From positions 1 through 15,152 of the forward strand of contig JAPLIF010000283.1 of NCBI GenBank assembly GCA_026389255.1: DNA of 15,152 nucleotides, written 5' to 3'. The DNA comes from Cyanobacteriota bacterium (GTDB lineage Bacteria; Cyanobacteriota; Cyanobacteriia; PCC-6307; Cyanobiaceae). Position 1 is the first letter of the stretch. Each line of letters begins with the position of its first letter. Under the pieces are notes generated by a model. It was not told the origin of the DNA. It saw nothing but the letters and a program-made list of their open reading frames with translations, and made no database searches. Both the position numbers and the translations under genes were made by a program. This document shows, piece after piece, positions 1 to 6,271 of this stretch.

Positions 1-336
1 GAGATCTGCGCCATGGGTGGCATCACCGTCGAAGACTTCTCCAGCAGCGTGGCCTACCGCGAAATCTTTGGACTGGGCCGGCAGGAGGGCAGACAAGAAG
101 GCCGGCAAGAGGGCCGGCAGGTAGGACTCCTTGAGGGCCAGCAAGAGGGCCGACAAGCCGAAGCCGTCGCTCTCACCCTGCGCCAGCTCCAACGCCGCTG
201 CGGCTCCCTCAACCCCAACCAGCAGGCCCGCATTCAGGCCATGCCCCTCAACGCCCTTGAAGCCCTGGCCGATGCCCTGCTCGATTTCAAGGGACCGGAT
301 GATATCCAGGCCTGGCTGAGCGGACACGGCAGCTGA
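1..336 (+). CDS. Rpn-family (recombination-promoting nuclease/putative transposase) protein, C-terminal fragment with DUF4351
   Basis: The frame is open from base 1, so the gene begins left of the window. The first Met codon (13) is probably internal. What remains is the C-terminal part: a short stretch ending AYREIFGLG, four Arg-Gln-Glu/Val-Gly units, then about 60 residues (EAVALTLRQLQRRCGSLNP, then IQAMPLNALEALADALLDF) that match the DUF4351 tail of cyanobacterial Rpn/DUF2887-type proteins. The family carries its PD-(D/E)XK nuclease domain N-terminally, outside this window. These genes are numerous and mobile-associated in cyanobacteria and promote RecA-independent recombination in the enterobacterial members studied. 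The tail ends normally at a TGA. Assignment of the tail is firm; whether the whole gene is intact cannot be seen. Confidence 0.8.
   Translation, partial: EICAMGGITVEDFSSSVAYREIFGLGRQEGRQEGRQEGRQVGLLEGQQEGRQAEAVALTLRQLQRRCGSLNPNQQARIQAMPLNALEALADALLDFKGPDDIQAWLSGHGS
79..126 (+). repeat. 12-nt tandem repeat encoding Arg-Gln-Glu-Gly units
   Basis: Four consecutive 12-nt units encode RQEG, RQEG, RQEG and RQVG, followed by looser copies (LLEG, QQEG). The DNA units are degenerate at third positions (ggccggcaggag, ggcagacaagaa and so on), so this is an old protein-level repeat. It is the usual charged linker before DUF4351. Confidence 0.7.
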
Positions 337-640
337 GCTTGTCACGCTTCAGCGGCCGCTCTGTTGCTGAGATCGGCGCCATGGCTGGAATTTTGACTGG
401 GAATCTGGTCGCCCGCCCTTGGCAACCCTTTATCACGGCGATAGTGATTAAAAATTCTCCATTCAGGCGCATTTAATGCTAGCTCTACTCGTGGGAATTT
501 ATACTACATCCGGCTCTGTCATGAGTGCAGATAAAGGCTGTAGGGGATCCTCGATTCTTCCAACGCTTGCCATCAGCGGGCCGCAAGGAGTATGGGTCCG
601 AGGCCCGATATCATGGTGGCGGCTCAGGTGAATGGCAGTG
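337..640. other. Intergenic stretch between two convergent accessory genes
   Basis: No convincing gene is seen on either strand. Bases 369-391 resemble the first 23 bases of the window at 20 of 23 positions, and both encode EI-x-AM-x-GI in the same sense. After that match the frame reads about 30 unrelated residues to a TAA at 477-479. This could be a scrap of a second Rpn-type gene. No strong hairpin followed by a T-run was found, so no terminator is called. Confidence 0.4.
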
Positions 641-1579
641 TTAGATCGTTCCTGATGAATCAGAGGCCAAGAACTGGCTTCGGATGTCTGCGAGAGTTCG
701 TCCATCTGCAACCAACCAGCTTGTCCAGCCATTTACAGTCTTTCTATCGCTACCAGCGTCATTTATTCCGCGGAGGGCAGCATAGCTTGGACTTGAATAG
801 GTTTGACCCATAAAGTCAATGGATCCATCTTCTCCCAGTGTGGCATTATATGTTCGTTGTTCACCGCCACGAGGCTTGTAACGCATCACCAACTCTTGAC
901 CTGCATTCATCAAGCCAACACCAATCAAATCGGCTAGAGTTGCGTCGTAGATCGTATATTTAGTCTTGTCCTCGCCATCGGGTGCTGCTGTGTCAACGCT
1001 CGGGGTAAATTCGTCTGGTATCTCATAGGCTATTTGCGTTGGGTTATCAAAGTCGACAAGCTTGCGAATTTCCCAAAGGCGGACCTCGGCTCTTTGTTGC
1101 TCAGCCCACAATCGCAAGTCCCGGCTGATTGAATCTATAGGTATAGCAACAACCGGAGGACGAGAGAGGATATCGTTAACTACAGAGCGAACATCTATTT
1201 GCTGGATGCCGTGTTCATCAAACTTGACTCGAACAGAATCATCGCTCAAGTAGAGATCCACGAGAACCTGCTCTAGGATCGACTTAGTGGCTGGCTGAAT
1301 CGAAGCCACAATCTGCTTCGCAACTTGGGGCGCTATGTGCGCCCAAACGCCATGCCCCAATAATTCCGCTTCGACTAGATACCATTTGCGTTGTTGCAAA
1401 TCAAGTGCAAACGCATCAGGAATTGTCCCTGCGCCATCAGGGCTGCGAATCAGCTTTTTAGGTAGCAGAACAGAGTCAGGACCAAATATGTACTCATAAT
1501 TCTCCAGCAAAACAGACTCAAGTTCACTTTCGCTGGTGAACGGAGATTGAATAAAACGTCGTCTCTCAAGAAGCAGCAT
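641..1579 (-). CDS. PD-(D/E)XK-like nuclease fused to a C-terminal RAMA domain (312 aa)
   Basis: Residues about 12-95 look like a PD-(D/E)XK fold. There is an acidic helix (S-E-S-E-L-E, E26), then IPDAFALD with D55, then a strand YLVEAEL with E70-x-E72, then H76, H81 and Q85 in G-H-G-V-W-A-H-I-x-P-Q. The usual ExK lysine is glutamate here, a known type of family variation, so activity is likely but unproven. Residues about 209-290 match the RAMA domain (restriction enzyme adenine methylase associated): ADLIGVGLMNAGQEL, a dG-x-I turn, YSSPSYAAL and a closing NGWTSW. RAMA is predicted to bind DNA, possibly modified DNA. No methyltransferase or helicase partner lies nearby, so it may be a stand-alone modification-dependent restriction factor (inference). 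Base composition is near 45% G+C on sampled lines, against about 70% in neighbours, suggesting transfer. The ATG at 1579 has no clear Shine-Dalgarno sequence. Confidence 0.75.
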   Translation of the reverse strand: MLLLERRRFIQSPFTSESELESVLLENYEYIFGPDSVLLPKKLIRSPDGAGTIPDAFALDLQQRKWYLVEAELLGHGVWAHIAPQVAKQIVASIQPATKSILEQVLVDLYLSDDSVRVKFDEHGIQQIDVRSVVNDILSRPPVVAIPIDSISRDLRLWAEQQRAEVRLWEIRKLVDFDNPTQIAYEIPDEFTPSVDTAAPDGEDKTKYTIYDATLADLIGVGLMNAGQELVMRYKPRGGEQRTYNATLGEDGSIDFMGQTYSSPSYAALRGINDAGSDRKTVNGWTSWLVADGRTLADIRSQFLASDSSGTI

Positions 1580-1706
1580 TGGATCGCTTGGTTCGGTGGT
1601 GGAGTCTATCTAACTCGTTATTGGGTGGTTCCGCAAACCACTCTCCAGAGTCCTTATCTTTCCGCGAACCACCCTGGTGGACCTGAATAGTTTGTCTCAA
1701 AGCCAT
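1566..1706 (-). CDS. Possible short ORF ahead of the nuclease gene (46 aa, doubtful)
   Basis: An ATG at 1706 opens a 46-residue frame (MALRQTIQVHQ ... RSNAAS). It ends 14 nt inside the nuclease gene, an overlap that would suit translational coupling. Its codon use is AT-richer, like the nuclease gene and unlike the flanks. The product is hydrophilic with no domain I recognise. The frame also contains both copies of the 13-nt direct repeat at 1629-1672, so the DNA may be regulatory rather than coding. An in-frame start further upstream at 1790 is possible. Confidence 0.2.
   Translation of the reverse strand: MALRQTIQVHQGGSRKDKDSGEWFAEPPNNELDRLHHRTKRSNAAS
1629..1672. repeat. 13-nt direct repeat, 31-bp period, upstream of the nuclease-RAMA gene
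   Basis: TTCCGCAAACCAC (1629-1641) and TTCCGCGAACCAC (1660-1672) differ at one base and start 31 bp apart, about three helical turns. GTGGTT at 1625-1630 also pairs with AACCAC at 1636-1641 (6-bp stem, 5-nt loop), and GGGTGGTTC at 1623-1631 is inverted as GAACCACCC at 1666-1674. The block lies roughly 45-95 bp before the nuclease start, a place for a repressor site, but no regulator gene is adjacent. Confidence 0.45.
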
Positions 1707-1753
1707 TGTAATGGAGGCCTGCTTGGCGATGGCCTCAAAAGCCACGGCGTGGT

Positions 1754-1927
1754 TCACGGTTCCGATAACCACATGTTCGCGCCGATCCACTTACCCCGCA
1801 GTACCCCCAAAACCAGCCGAACAAAGTACCCCATGCTGCCCAACCCACCCCCAAACCAAAATAATCCCACAAACTTCGCCGCCCCCGACCAGCCAAAGTG
1901 ACTTCCGGCCGCCAAGCCCCCCTCCAT
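1754..1927 (-). CDS. Possible small membrane protein (57 aa)
   Basis: This frame runs from an ATG at 1927 to TGA at 1754-1756 and encodes a Gly/Phe/Trp-rich hydrophobic segment (AAKFVGLFWFGGGLGSMGYF, then VRLVLGVLRGKW) and a short polar tail ending NMWLSEP. It would form one or two membrane helices. A longer start at 1960 is available. Its ATG overlaps the ATG of the gene at 1926 on the opposite strand within the palindrome CATG, so both starts cannot have ordinary upstream signals without overlapping each other's coding DNA. I do not recognise the family; it may be a spurious GC-rich frame. Confidence 0.3.
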   Translation of the reverse strand: MEGGLAAGSHFGWSGAAKFVGLFWFGGGLGSMGYFVRLVLGVLRGKWIGANMWLSEP

Positions 1928-2774
1928 GACACCAGCCAGCAGCTCCGTCCCCACGGCCATCCAGCCGACGCCGCTGAACCCTTATCGGGCTTGGCTGCGC
2001 GGAGTACCGGTCAAGTGGCGGGTGCTGCTGGCAGTGGCGCCCTTCACGTTGCTGTTTGCCCTGCTGGAGGTGTTGTTTCACCAGCTGGGCTGGGAGTTAT
2101 GGAAATTCGATTCCCTGACGGGCTCGTTACTGGGATCCGCCAGTTTCATCCTGGCCCTGGTGTTGGGCGGCACCCTCAGCCAGTACCACGCCAGTGAGGA
2201 CATGGTGCTGGAGCTGGTCAACGAAGCGGAGGCCATCAACGACCGGCTGGCCGTCCATGGGACGACAGCCCCCGACCTGGATACCGCCAGGATTCGATCG
2301 GCTCTGGTGGCATCCCTGGAAGCGATTCGCCGCTGGCTGCTGCAACAGTCCCCCTGGGAGGCGGTGCAGACGGCCTTGAACCAGTTGAACGGCAGCCTGG
2401 CGGCCCTGGAGGCAGCGGGTCGCTCGGATGCCAACAATCCCAGCCTGGCGAATATGGCCAAAATACGCCTGTTGCTAAGCCGCATCGCCAGCAACCGGGA
2501 CCATGACTTCATCGCCCCGGCCTATGCGTTGCTGGAGCTGTTTCTGCTGGGGGTGGTGGTGGCATTGCTGCTGATCGGGGCCGATAACTTTGGCGAAAAC
2601 CTGGTGGTGTCGAGCTTTTTGTTCACCTCCTTTCTCTACCTCGTGTTTCTGATTCGCGATCTCGACAATCCTTTTGAATACGACGGCAGCAGCAGCGTTG
2701 ATGTCGACCTGGCTCCGCTTGAACAATGCGAGCAACGGCTGCGTCAGAGCGTTGCCGGAGGCAGCGGCGTCTGA
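1926..2774 (+). CDS. Bestrophin-like (DUF4239-type) integral membrane protein (282 aa)
   Basis: The protein has two hydrophobic hairpins separated by a cytosolic-looking helical middle. Membrane segments are at about 33-51 and 64-82, then helices rich in Ala/Leu/Arg (about 90-180), then segments at about 199-218 and 225-243. The last is followed by LIRDLDNPFEYDG; an Asp-rich D-x-x-x-PF motif after the final helix is typical of bestrophin and bestrophin-like DUF4239 proteins. That topology supports a channel-like or related membrane role, but no ligand or ion can be read from the sequence. Its last 31 bp overlap the end of the convergent antiporter gene. The ATG at 1926 is the first reasonable start; the preceding bases show no clear ribosome-binding site. 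The coding call is firm; the family call is moderate. Confidence 0.65.
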   Translation: MTPASSSVPTAIQPTPLNPYRAWLRGVPVKWRVLLAVAPFTLLFALLEVLFHQLGWELWKFDSLTGSLLGSASFILALVLGGTLSQYHASEDMVLELVNEAEAINDRLAVHGTTAPDLDTARIRSALVASLEAIRRWLLQQSPWEAVQTALNQLNGSLAALEAAGRSDANNPSLANMAKIRLLLSRIASNRDHDFIAPAYALLELFLLGVVVALLLIGADNFGENLVVSSFLFTSFLYLVFLIRDLDNPFEYDGSSSVDVDLAPLEQCEQRLRQSVAGGSGV

Positions 2775-4060
2775 GGGGATCTAGCACCAATGCGGCCGTA
2801 ACCCAAGCGCCCCAGCAGGGGGCCCGCCATGGCCGTAGTGATCAGGGCCATCATCACCATGACCGTGAACAGGGCCGGGCCGATCACCCCCAGGCTCAAG
2901 CCCACGTTCAACACCACCAGCTCGGTGAGTCCGCGGGTGTTCATCAGCCAGCCCACCGCCTGGGCCTCCCGGGCCGGCAATCCCGCCAACCGCGCCACAC
3001 CCCAGCACCCCAGATATTTACCGCCGATGGCGACCACCAGGACCGCCCCCAGGGCCAGCAGCATGGTGGGGCCCTGCAGAACCGACACCGTGGTGCGCAA
3101 GCCGCTGATGGCGAAGAAGATCGGCAGCAGCAAAGTGACCACCAACTGCTCGGTTTGCAGCTGCAGGCGCCGCTGCAAAGGGCCATAGCGGGGCAGGGCC
3201 AATCCAAATAAAAAGGCACCAAAAATATAATGAACACCGGTCATCTCGGTCACAATCGCCGAAAGGATCGCCCCAGCCAGCACCAGGGCCAGCAAGGCCG
3301 GATCCAGTTGACGCTTGCGGCGGTAATGGCGTTCGAGCCGGGCCATCAGCGGCCGCAGGCCCACCAGCAACACCAGGGCCCAAAGACCGGTGAGCAGCAA
3401 GGCGGGCCAGGCCCCCGCCAGGCTGCCGCTGTGGCTGAAGGAAATCACCCCCGCCAACAACAACCAACCGAGGATGTCGTCGATGGCAGCGCAGGTGATC
3501 ACCAACTGGCCCAACGGAATCGCCAGCAAGCCCCGTTCCTTGAGGATGCGGGCCAGCACCGGGAAGGCCGTGATCGCCATGGCCGTTCCCATAAACAAAG
3601 AACCGGTCACCATGTTCTGGTGGGGCAGTAAATCCGGGGCGACTTGCTCTAAGGCCAGGCCCAGCAAGATCCCCAGCAACAACGGCAACAGCACCCCCAC
3701 CAACGACACGCGACTGGCCAGGGGCACCCGGCCCCGCAATTGCTCCGGCTGCACCTCCAGCCCAATCAGAAACATGAACAGAATCAATCCCAGCTGGGCC
3801 AGCAGGTTCAACTGCTCCAGCACCGGGGCGGGAAACAACAGCGATTGGCTGGCGGGCAGCACAGCCCCCAGCAATGACGGCCCCAGGGCAATGCCGCCGA
3901 GGATCTCGCCAATCACCGGGGGCTGGCCCACCTGGGCCATCAACCGGCCCAACAGCTTGCTGACCACCATGATGAGGGCCACATCCACCAGCACGGTGGA
4001 CAGGACGGAGAGGGCAGGCAGAACCAACGCAGGGGGTGGAACCAGGGCCGCGAACGTCAC
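2744..4060 (-). CDS. CPA2-family cation/proton antiporter (438 aa from a GTG start)
   Basis: A membrane exchanger of the KefB/NhaS3-like type that swaps Na+ or K+ for protons. Family motifs appear in order: GEILGGIALGPSLLG (51-65), AQLGLILFMFLIGLEV (88-103), MGTAMAITAFPVLARIL (157-173), the ion-binding pair in AAIDDILGW (D194, D195), FGAFLFGLALPR, LLPIFFAISGLRT and MNTRGLTELVVLNVGLSLGVI near the end. No C-terminal TrkA-N domain is present, so this is a transport core only. The open frame extends upstream to 4243 but would run deep into lipA and encode a Pro/Arg-rich, non-family leader. I chose the GTG at 4060, 5 nt after the lipA stop, because family homology begins just after it (LSTVLVDVALIMVV). 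The tight spacing implies co-transcription with recR and lipA. Confidence 0.85.
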   Translation of the reverse strand: MTFAALVPPPALVLPALSVLSTVLVDVALIMVVSKLLGRLMAQVGQPPVIGEILGGIALGPSLLGAVLPASQSLLFPAPVLEQLNLLAQLGLILFMFLIGLEVQPEQLRGRVPLASRVSLVGVLLPLLLGILLGLALEQVAPDLLPHQNMVTGSLFMGTAMAITAFPVLARILKERGLLAIPLGQLVITCAAIDDILGWLLLAGVISFSHSGSLAGAWPALLLTGLWALVLLVGLRPLMARLERHYRRKRQLDPALLALVLAGAILSAIVTEMTGVHYIFGAFLFGLALPRYGPLQRRLQLQTEQLVVTLLLPIFFAISGLRTTVSVLQGPTMLLALGAVLVVAIGGKYLGCWGVARLAGLPAREAQAVGWLMNTRGLTELVVLNVGLSLGVIGPALFTVMVMMALITTAMAGPLLGRLGYGRIGARSPQTPLPPATL

Positions 4061-4065
4061 CCGCT

Positions 4066-4980
4066 TCAGGTCTCCGCCGCGTGGTAGCTGCTGCGCACCA
4101 GGGGACCACTGCGCACCTGGGCAAAGCCCAGGCGGCGGGCGGTATCGGCCAGGGCCTCGAACTCTTCGGGCTGCCAGTAGCGGGCCACCGGCATGTGGGC
4201 CAACGAGGGCCGCAGGTACTGGCCCAGGGTGAGGCGCTGGCAATCGACGGCCCGCAAGTCCGCCATCGCCTGCTCCACCTCCGCCACCGTTTCGCCCAGC
4301 CCCAACATCAATCCCGACTTAGTGGGCAGATGGGGGGCCTGCTGCCGCGCCGCCGCCAGCAGGCCCAGGGAGCGCCGGTAGGTGGCGCCACGGCGCACCT
4401 CCCCCTGCAACCGCTCGACCGTTTCCAGGTTGTGGTTGAAACACACCGGTTCCGCCGCCAGGACCAACGCCAACCGCCGGGCCTGGGCCGCCCGACCCTC
4501 CGCCTCATCGCGGTGGCCACCCCAGAAATCGGGGGTCAACACCTCGATCTGCACGGCCGGATCCCGGCGGCGGATCGCCGCCATCGTGCCCGTGAACAGG
4601 CAGGCGCCGTGGTCTTCCAGGTCGTCGCGGGCCACGGCCGTCAGCACCACATAGCGCAGCTTCAGGGTGCTCACCGCCTCGGCCACCCGCTCGGCCTCGG
4701 CCGCGTCAAAGGGTGCCGGGGCCTCGCCCTTATCCACCTGGCAGAAGGCGCAGCTGCGCGTGCACACCGGCCCGCCCAACAAAAACGTGGCCGTGCCAGC
4801 CGCGTAGCACTCGGCCCGGTTGGGGCAACGGCCCTCCTCGCAGATGGTGTGCAGCCGCTGCTCCCGCACCACGGCCTGCACCCCCTCCAGGGCAGAGGCA
4901 TCCCCCACCGGCCGCCGCAGCCACACGGGCAGGCGTTCGCTGGGCCGTTGATCGCTGTAGCGGGTCCTGGGTTGGGCCAT
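4066..4980 (-). CDS. lipA: Lipoyl synthase, radical SAM (304 aa)
   Basis: LipA inserts two sulfur atoms into protein-bound octanoyl groups to make the lipoyl cofactor of 2-oxoacid dehydrogenases and the glycine cleavage system. The auxiliary 4Fe-4S ligands are C47, C52 and C58 (C-x4-C-x5-[13 protein letters not shown]). The radical SAM cluster ligands are C73, C77 and C80 (CTRSCAFC). Further family signatures are [17 protein letters not shown], the FNHNLETV motif, [20 protein letters not shown] and the C-terminal RSSYHA, whose serine binds the auxiliary cluster. Length is normal. Many cyanobacteria carry two LipA paralogs; which one this is cannot be settled here. It starts at an ATG 9 nt after the recR stop, and the antiporter follows 5 nt downstream. 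Confidence 0.95.
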   Translation of the reverse strand: MAQPRTRYSDQRPSERLPVWLRRPVGDASALEGVQAVVREQRLHTICEEGRCPNRAECYAAGTATFLLGGPVCTRSCAFCQVDKGEAPAPFDAAEAERVAEAVSTLKLRYVVLTAVARDDLEDHGACLFTGTMAAIRRRDPAVQIEVLTPDFWGGHRDEAEGRAAQARRLALVLAAEPVCFNHNLETVERLQGEVRRGATYRRSLGLLAAARQQAPHLPTKSGLMLGLGETVAEVEQAMADLRAVDCQRLTLGQYLRPSLAHMPVARYWQPEEFEALADTARRLGFAQVRSGPLVRSSYHAAET

Positions 4981-4989
4981 GGTCGGGAT

Positions 4990-5559
4990 TCATTCCACGG
5001 GGCGTCGGCCCTCAAGGGCACGGGCCAGGGTCACCTGATCGGCGTACTCCAGCTCGCCCCCCATCGGCAAACCGTAGGCAATTCGGCTCACGGTGGTGAA
5101 GGGTTTGAGCAAGCGGGCCAGATAGAGGCTGGTGGTGTCCCCTTCGACACTGGGGGTGAGGGCCAAAATCACCTCCTGGATGTCCTCCTGGTCGATGCGG
5201 CGCACTAAGGGCTGGATTTTCAACAGCTCGGGCCCGACCCCCTCCATGGGCGAAATCAGGCCCCCCAGCACGTGGTAGGCGCCGTGGTATTCCCGGGTGC
5301 GCTCCATCGCCAGCAGATCGCGGGAATCGGCCACCACGCAGATCTGGCCATTGCGACGCTCCTCCTGGCGGCAGAGATCGCACAGGGGTTCGGCGGAAAG
5401 ATGGAAACAGCGCTGGCATTCGCCCACCTGGCTGCGGGCGGCCAGCAGGGCCTCAGCAAAGGCCTGGATCTGCTCTTCCGGCTGGCGCAGCAGGTGCAGG
5501 GCCAGCCGTTGGGCCGTGCGGGGACCGATGCCGGGCAGACGCTCGAACTGGTCGATCAA
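4990..5559 (-). CDS. recR: Recombination mediator RecR
   Basis: RecR works with RecO and RecF to load RecA on gapped DNA. Visible in order, numbering from the TTG at 5559, are the helix-hairpin-helix [13 protein letters not shown] (8-20), a C4 zinc finger (C48, C51, C60, C63), a Toprim domain opening [11 protein letters not shown] (73-83) with [16 protein letters not shown], and the C-terminal [12 protein letters not shown] region. The frame is open upstream to a TGA at 5608-5610, and those codons read ...GFTRPLARL, matching the usual RecR N-terminus (M-x-RPLARLI). Real translation therefore probably starts upstream of 5559, yet no ATG, GTG or TTG exists there; CTG at 5587-5589 is one possibility. 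It is the first gene of recR-lipA-antiporter and divergent from psbP. Confidence 0.92.
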   Translation of the reverse strand: MIDQFERLPGIGPRTAQRLALHLLRQPEEQIQAFAEALLAARSQVGECQRCFHLSAEPLCDLCRQEERRNGQICVVADSRDLLAMERTREYHGAYHVLGGLISPMEGVGPELLKIQPLVRRIDQEDIQEVILALTPSVEGDTTSLYLARLLKPFTTVSRIAYGLPMGGELEYADQVTLARALEGRRPVE

Positions 5560-5640
5560 CCGGGCCAGGGGTCGGGTGAAACCGCTCAGGGCTATGCCGC
5601 CAGTGACTCAAATCTAGGCAAACGGCCGCCGGGTCAGAAT

Positions 5641-5658
5641 GGTGATGCGCTCATCACC
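5641..5658 (+). promoter_or_regulatory. Perfect stem-loop just before the psbP start
   Basis: GGTGATG (5641-5647), loop CGCT, CATCACC (5652-5658) form a 7-bp perfect stem with a 4-nt loop. It ends 5 nt before the psbP ATG at 5664 and occupies the place where a Shine-Dalgarno sequence would sit; none is visible. In the mRNA it could limit ribosome access or protect the 5' end. It also lies in the short divergent recR-psbP spacer and could be a protein-binding dyad. Confidence 0.4.
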
Positions 5659-5663
5659 GGTCC

Positions 5664-6269
5664 ATGGCAGCACCCCACGCCCGTGCCCTCCCTCCGGCGA
5701 CCGGATCCCCCTGGGGATCCTCGCTCGCCCGGCCGCTATTGGCCTTGCTGCTGGCGGTGACGGTGGCCCTGGGGGCGACGGGCTGCAGCGCCCTGGCCGC
5801 CGGCCTCAACAACTTCCAGAGCCCCGACGGCCGCTACGCCTTTCTCTATCCCACCGGCTGGACCCGGGTGCAGGTCAACGGTGGCCCCCAGGTGGTCTTC
5901 CACGATCTGATCAATAGCGATGAAACCCTCTCGTTGGTGATCTCCGAGGTCAACAGCACCAACGAGCTGGAAAGCCTGGGCAGCGCCGTGGCCGTGGGCG
6001 AAAAACTGGGCCGCAACGTCATCGCCCCCGAAGGCAGTGGCCGCCAGGCCGAACTGGTCAAGGCATCCGAACGGCAGCAGGGCGGCCGCACTTTCTATGA
6101 TCTCGAATACAGCGTGCACCTGGCCGATCGCACCCGCCACGAATTGGCGACCGTGGTGGTTGACAGGGGGCGGCTTTATACGCTGGCCACCAGCACGAAT
6201 GAGGCCCGCTGGTCCAAGGTGAAGCCCCTCTTCGAGCAGGTGATCGGCTCCTTCCGGTTGCAGATCTGA
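5664..6269 (+). CDS. psbP: PsbP-like photosystem II lipoprotein (CyanoP, 201 aa)
   Basis: CyanoP is a lumenal lipoprotein associated with photosystem II assembly. The N-terminus has a hydrophobic stretch (LARPLLALLLAVTVALG, about 21-37) and a lipobox LGATGC with the lipidated Cys at 41. The mature domain begins with the family pattern F-x-S-PDGRYAFLYPTGWTRV and continues with VVFHDLINSDETLSLVIS, LGSAVAVGEKLGRNVIAP, FYDLEYSV and the closing VKPLFEQVIGSFRLQ. Length suits the family. A perfect hairpin covers the ribosome-binding region. The FAD oxidoreductase begins 2 nt after its stop, so the two are very probably one transcript. Confidence 0.92.
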   Translation: MAAPHARALPPATGSPWGSSLARPLLALLLAVTVALGATGCSALAAGLNNFQSPDGRYAFLYPTGWTRVQVNGGPQVVFHDLINSDETLSLVISEVNSTNELESLGSAVAVGEKLGRNVIAPEGSGRQAELVKASERQQGGRTFYDLEYSVHLADRTRHELATVVVDRGRLYTLATSTNEARWSKVKPLFEQVIGSFRLQI

Positions 6270-6271
6270 CC

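Noticed and set aside
79..126. CRISPR-like or minisatellite interpretation of the RQEG repeat
   Set aside because: Units are 12 nt, in frame, without spacers, and are the usual coding linker of Rpn/DUF4351 proteins.
3018..4124. 368-codon minus-strand frame overlapping the antiporter
   Set aside because: It is an alternative frame of the same gene, Gly/Pro/Ala-rich and without membrane segments.
4061..4243. N-terminal extension of the antiporter frame up to 4243
   Set aside because: It lies within lipA, is Pro/Arg/Gly-rich as expected of a shadow frame, and adds nothing resembling the transporter family; homology begins just after the GTG at 4060.
4036..5208. 390-codon open frame on the plus strand opposite lipA and recR
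   Set aside because: It is antisense to two clear genes with intact catalytic motifs; its product is His/Gly/Arg-rich and low-complexity, as expected of a GC-rich shadow.
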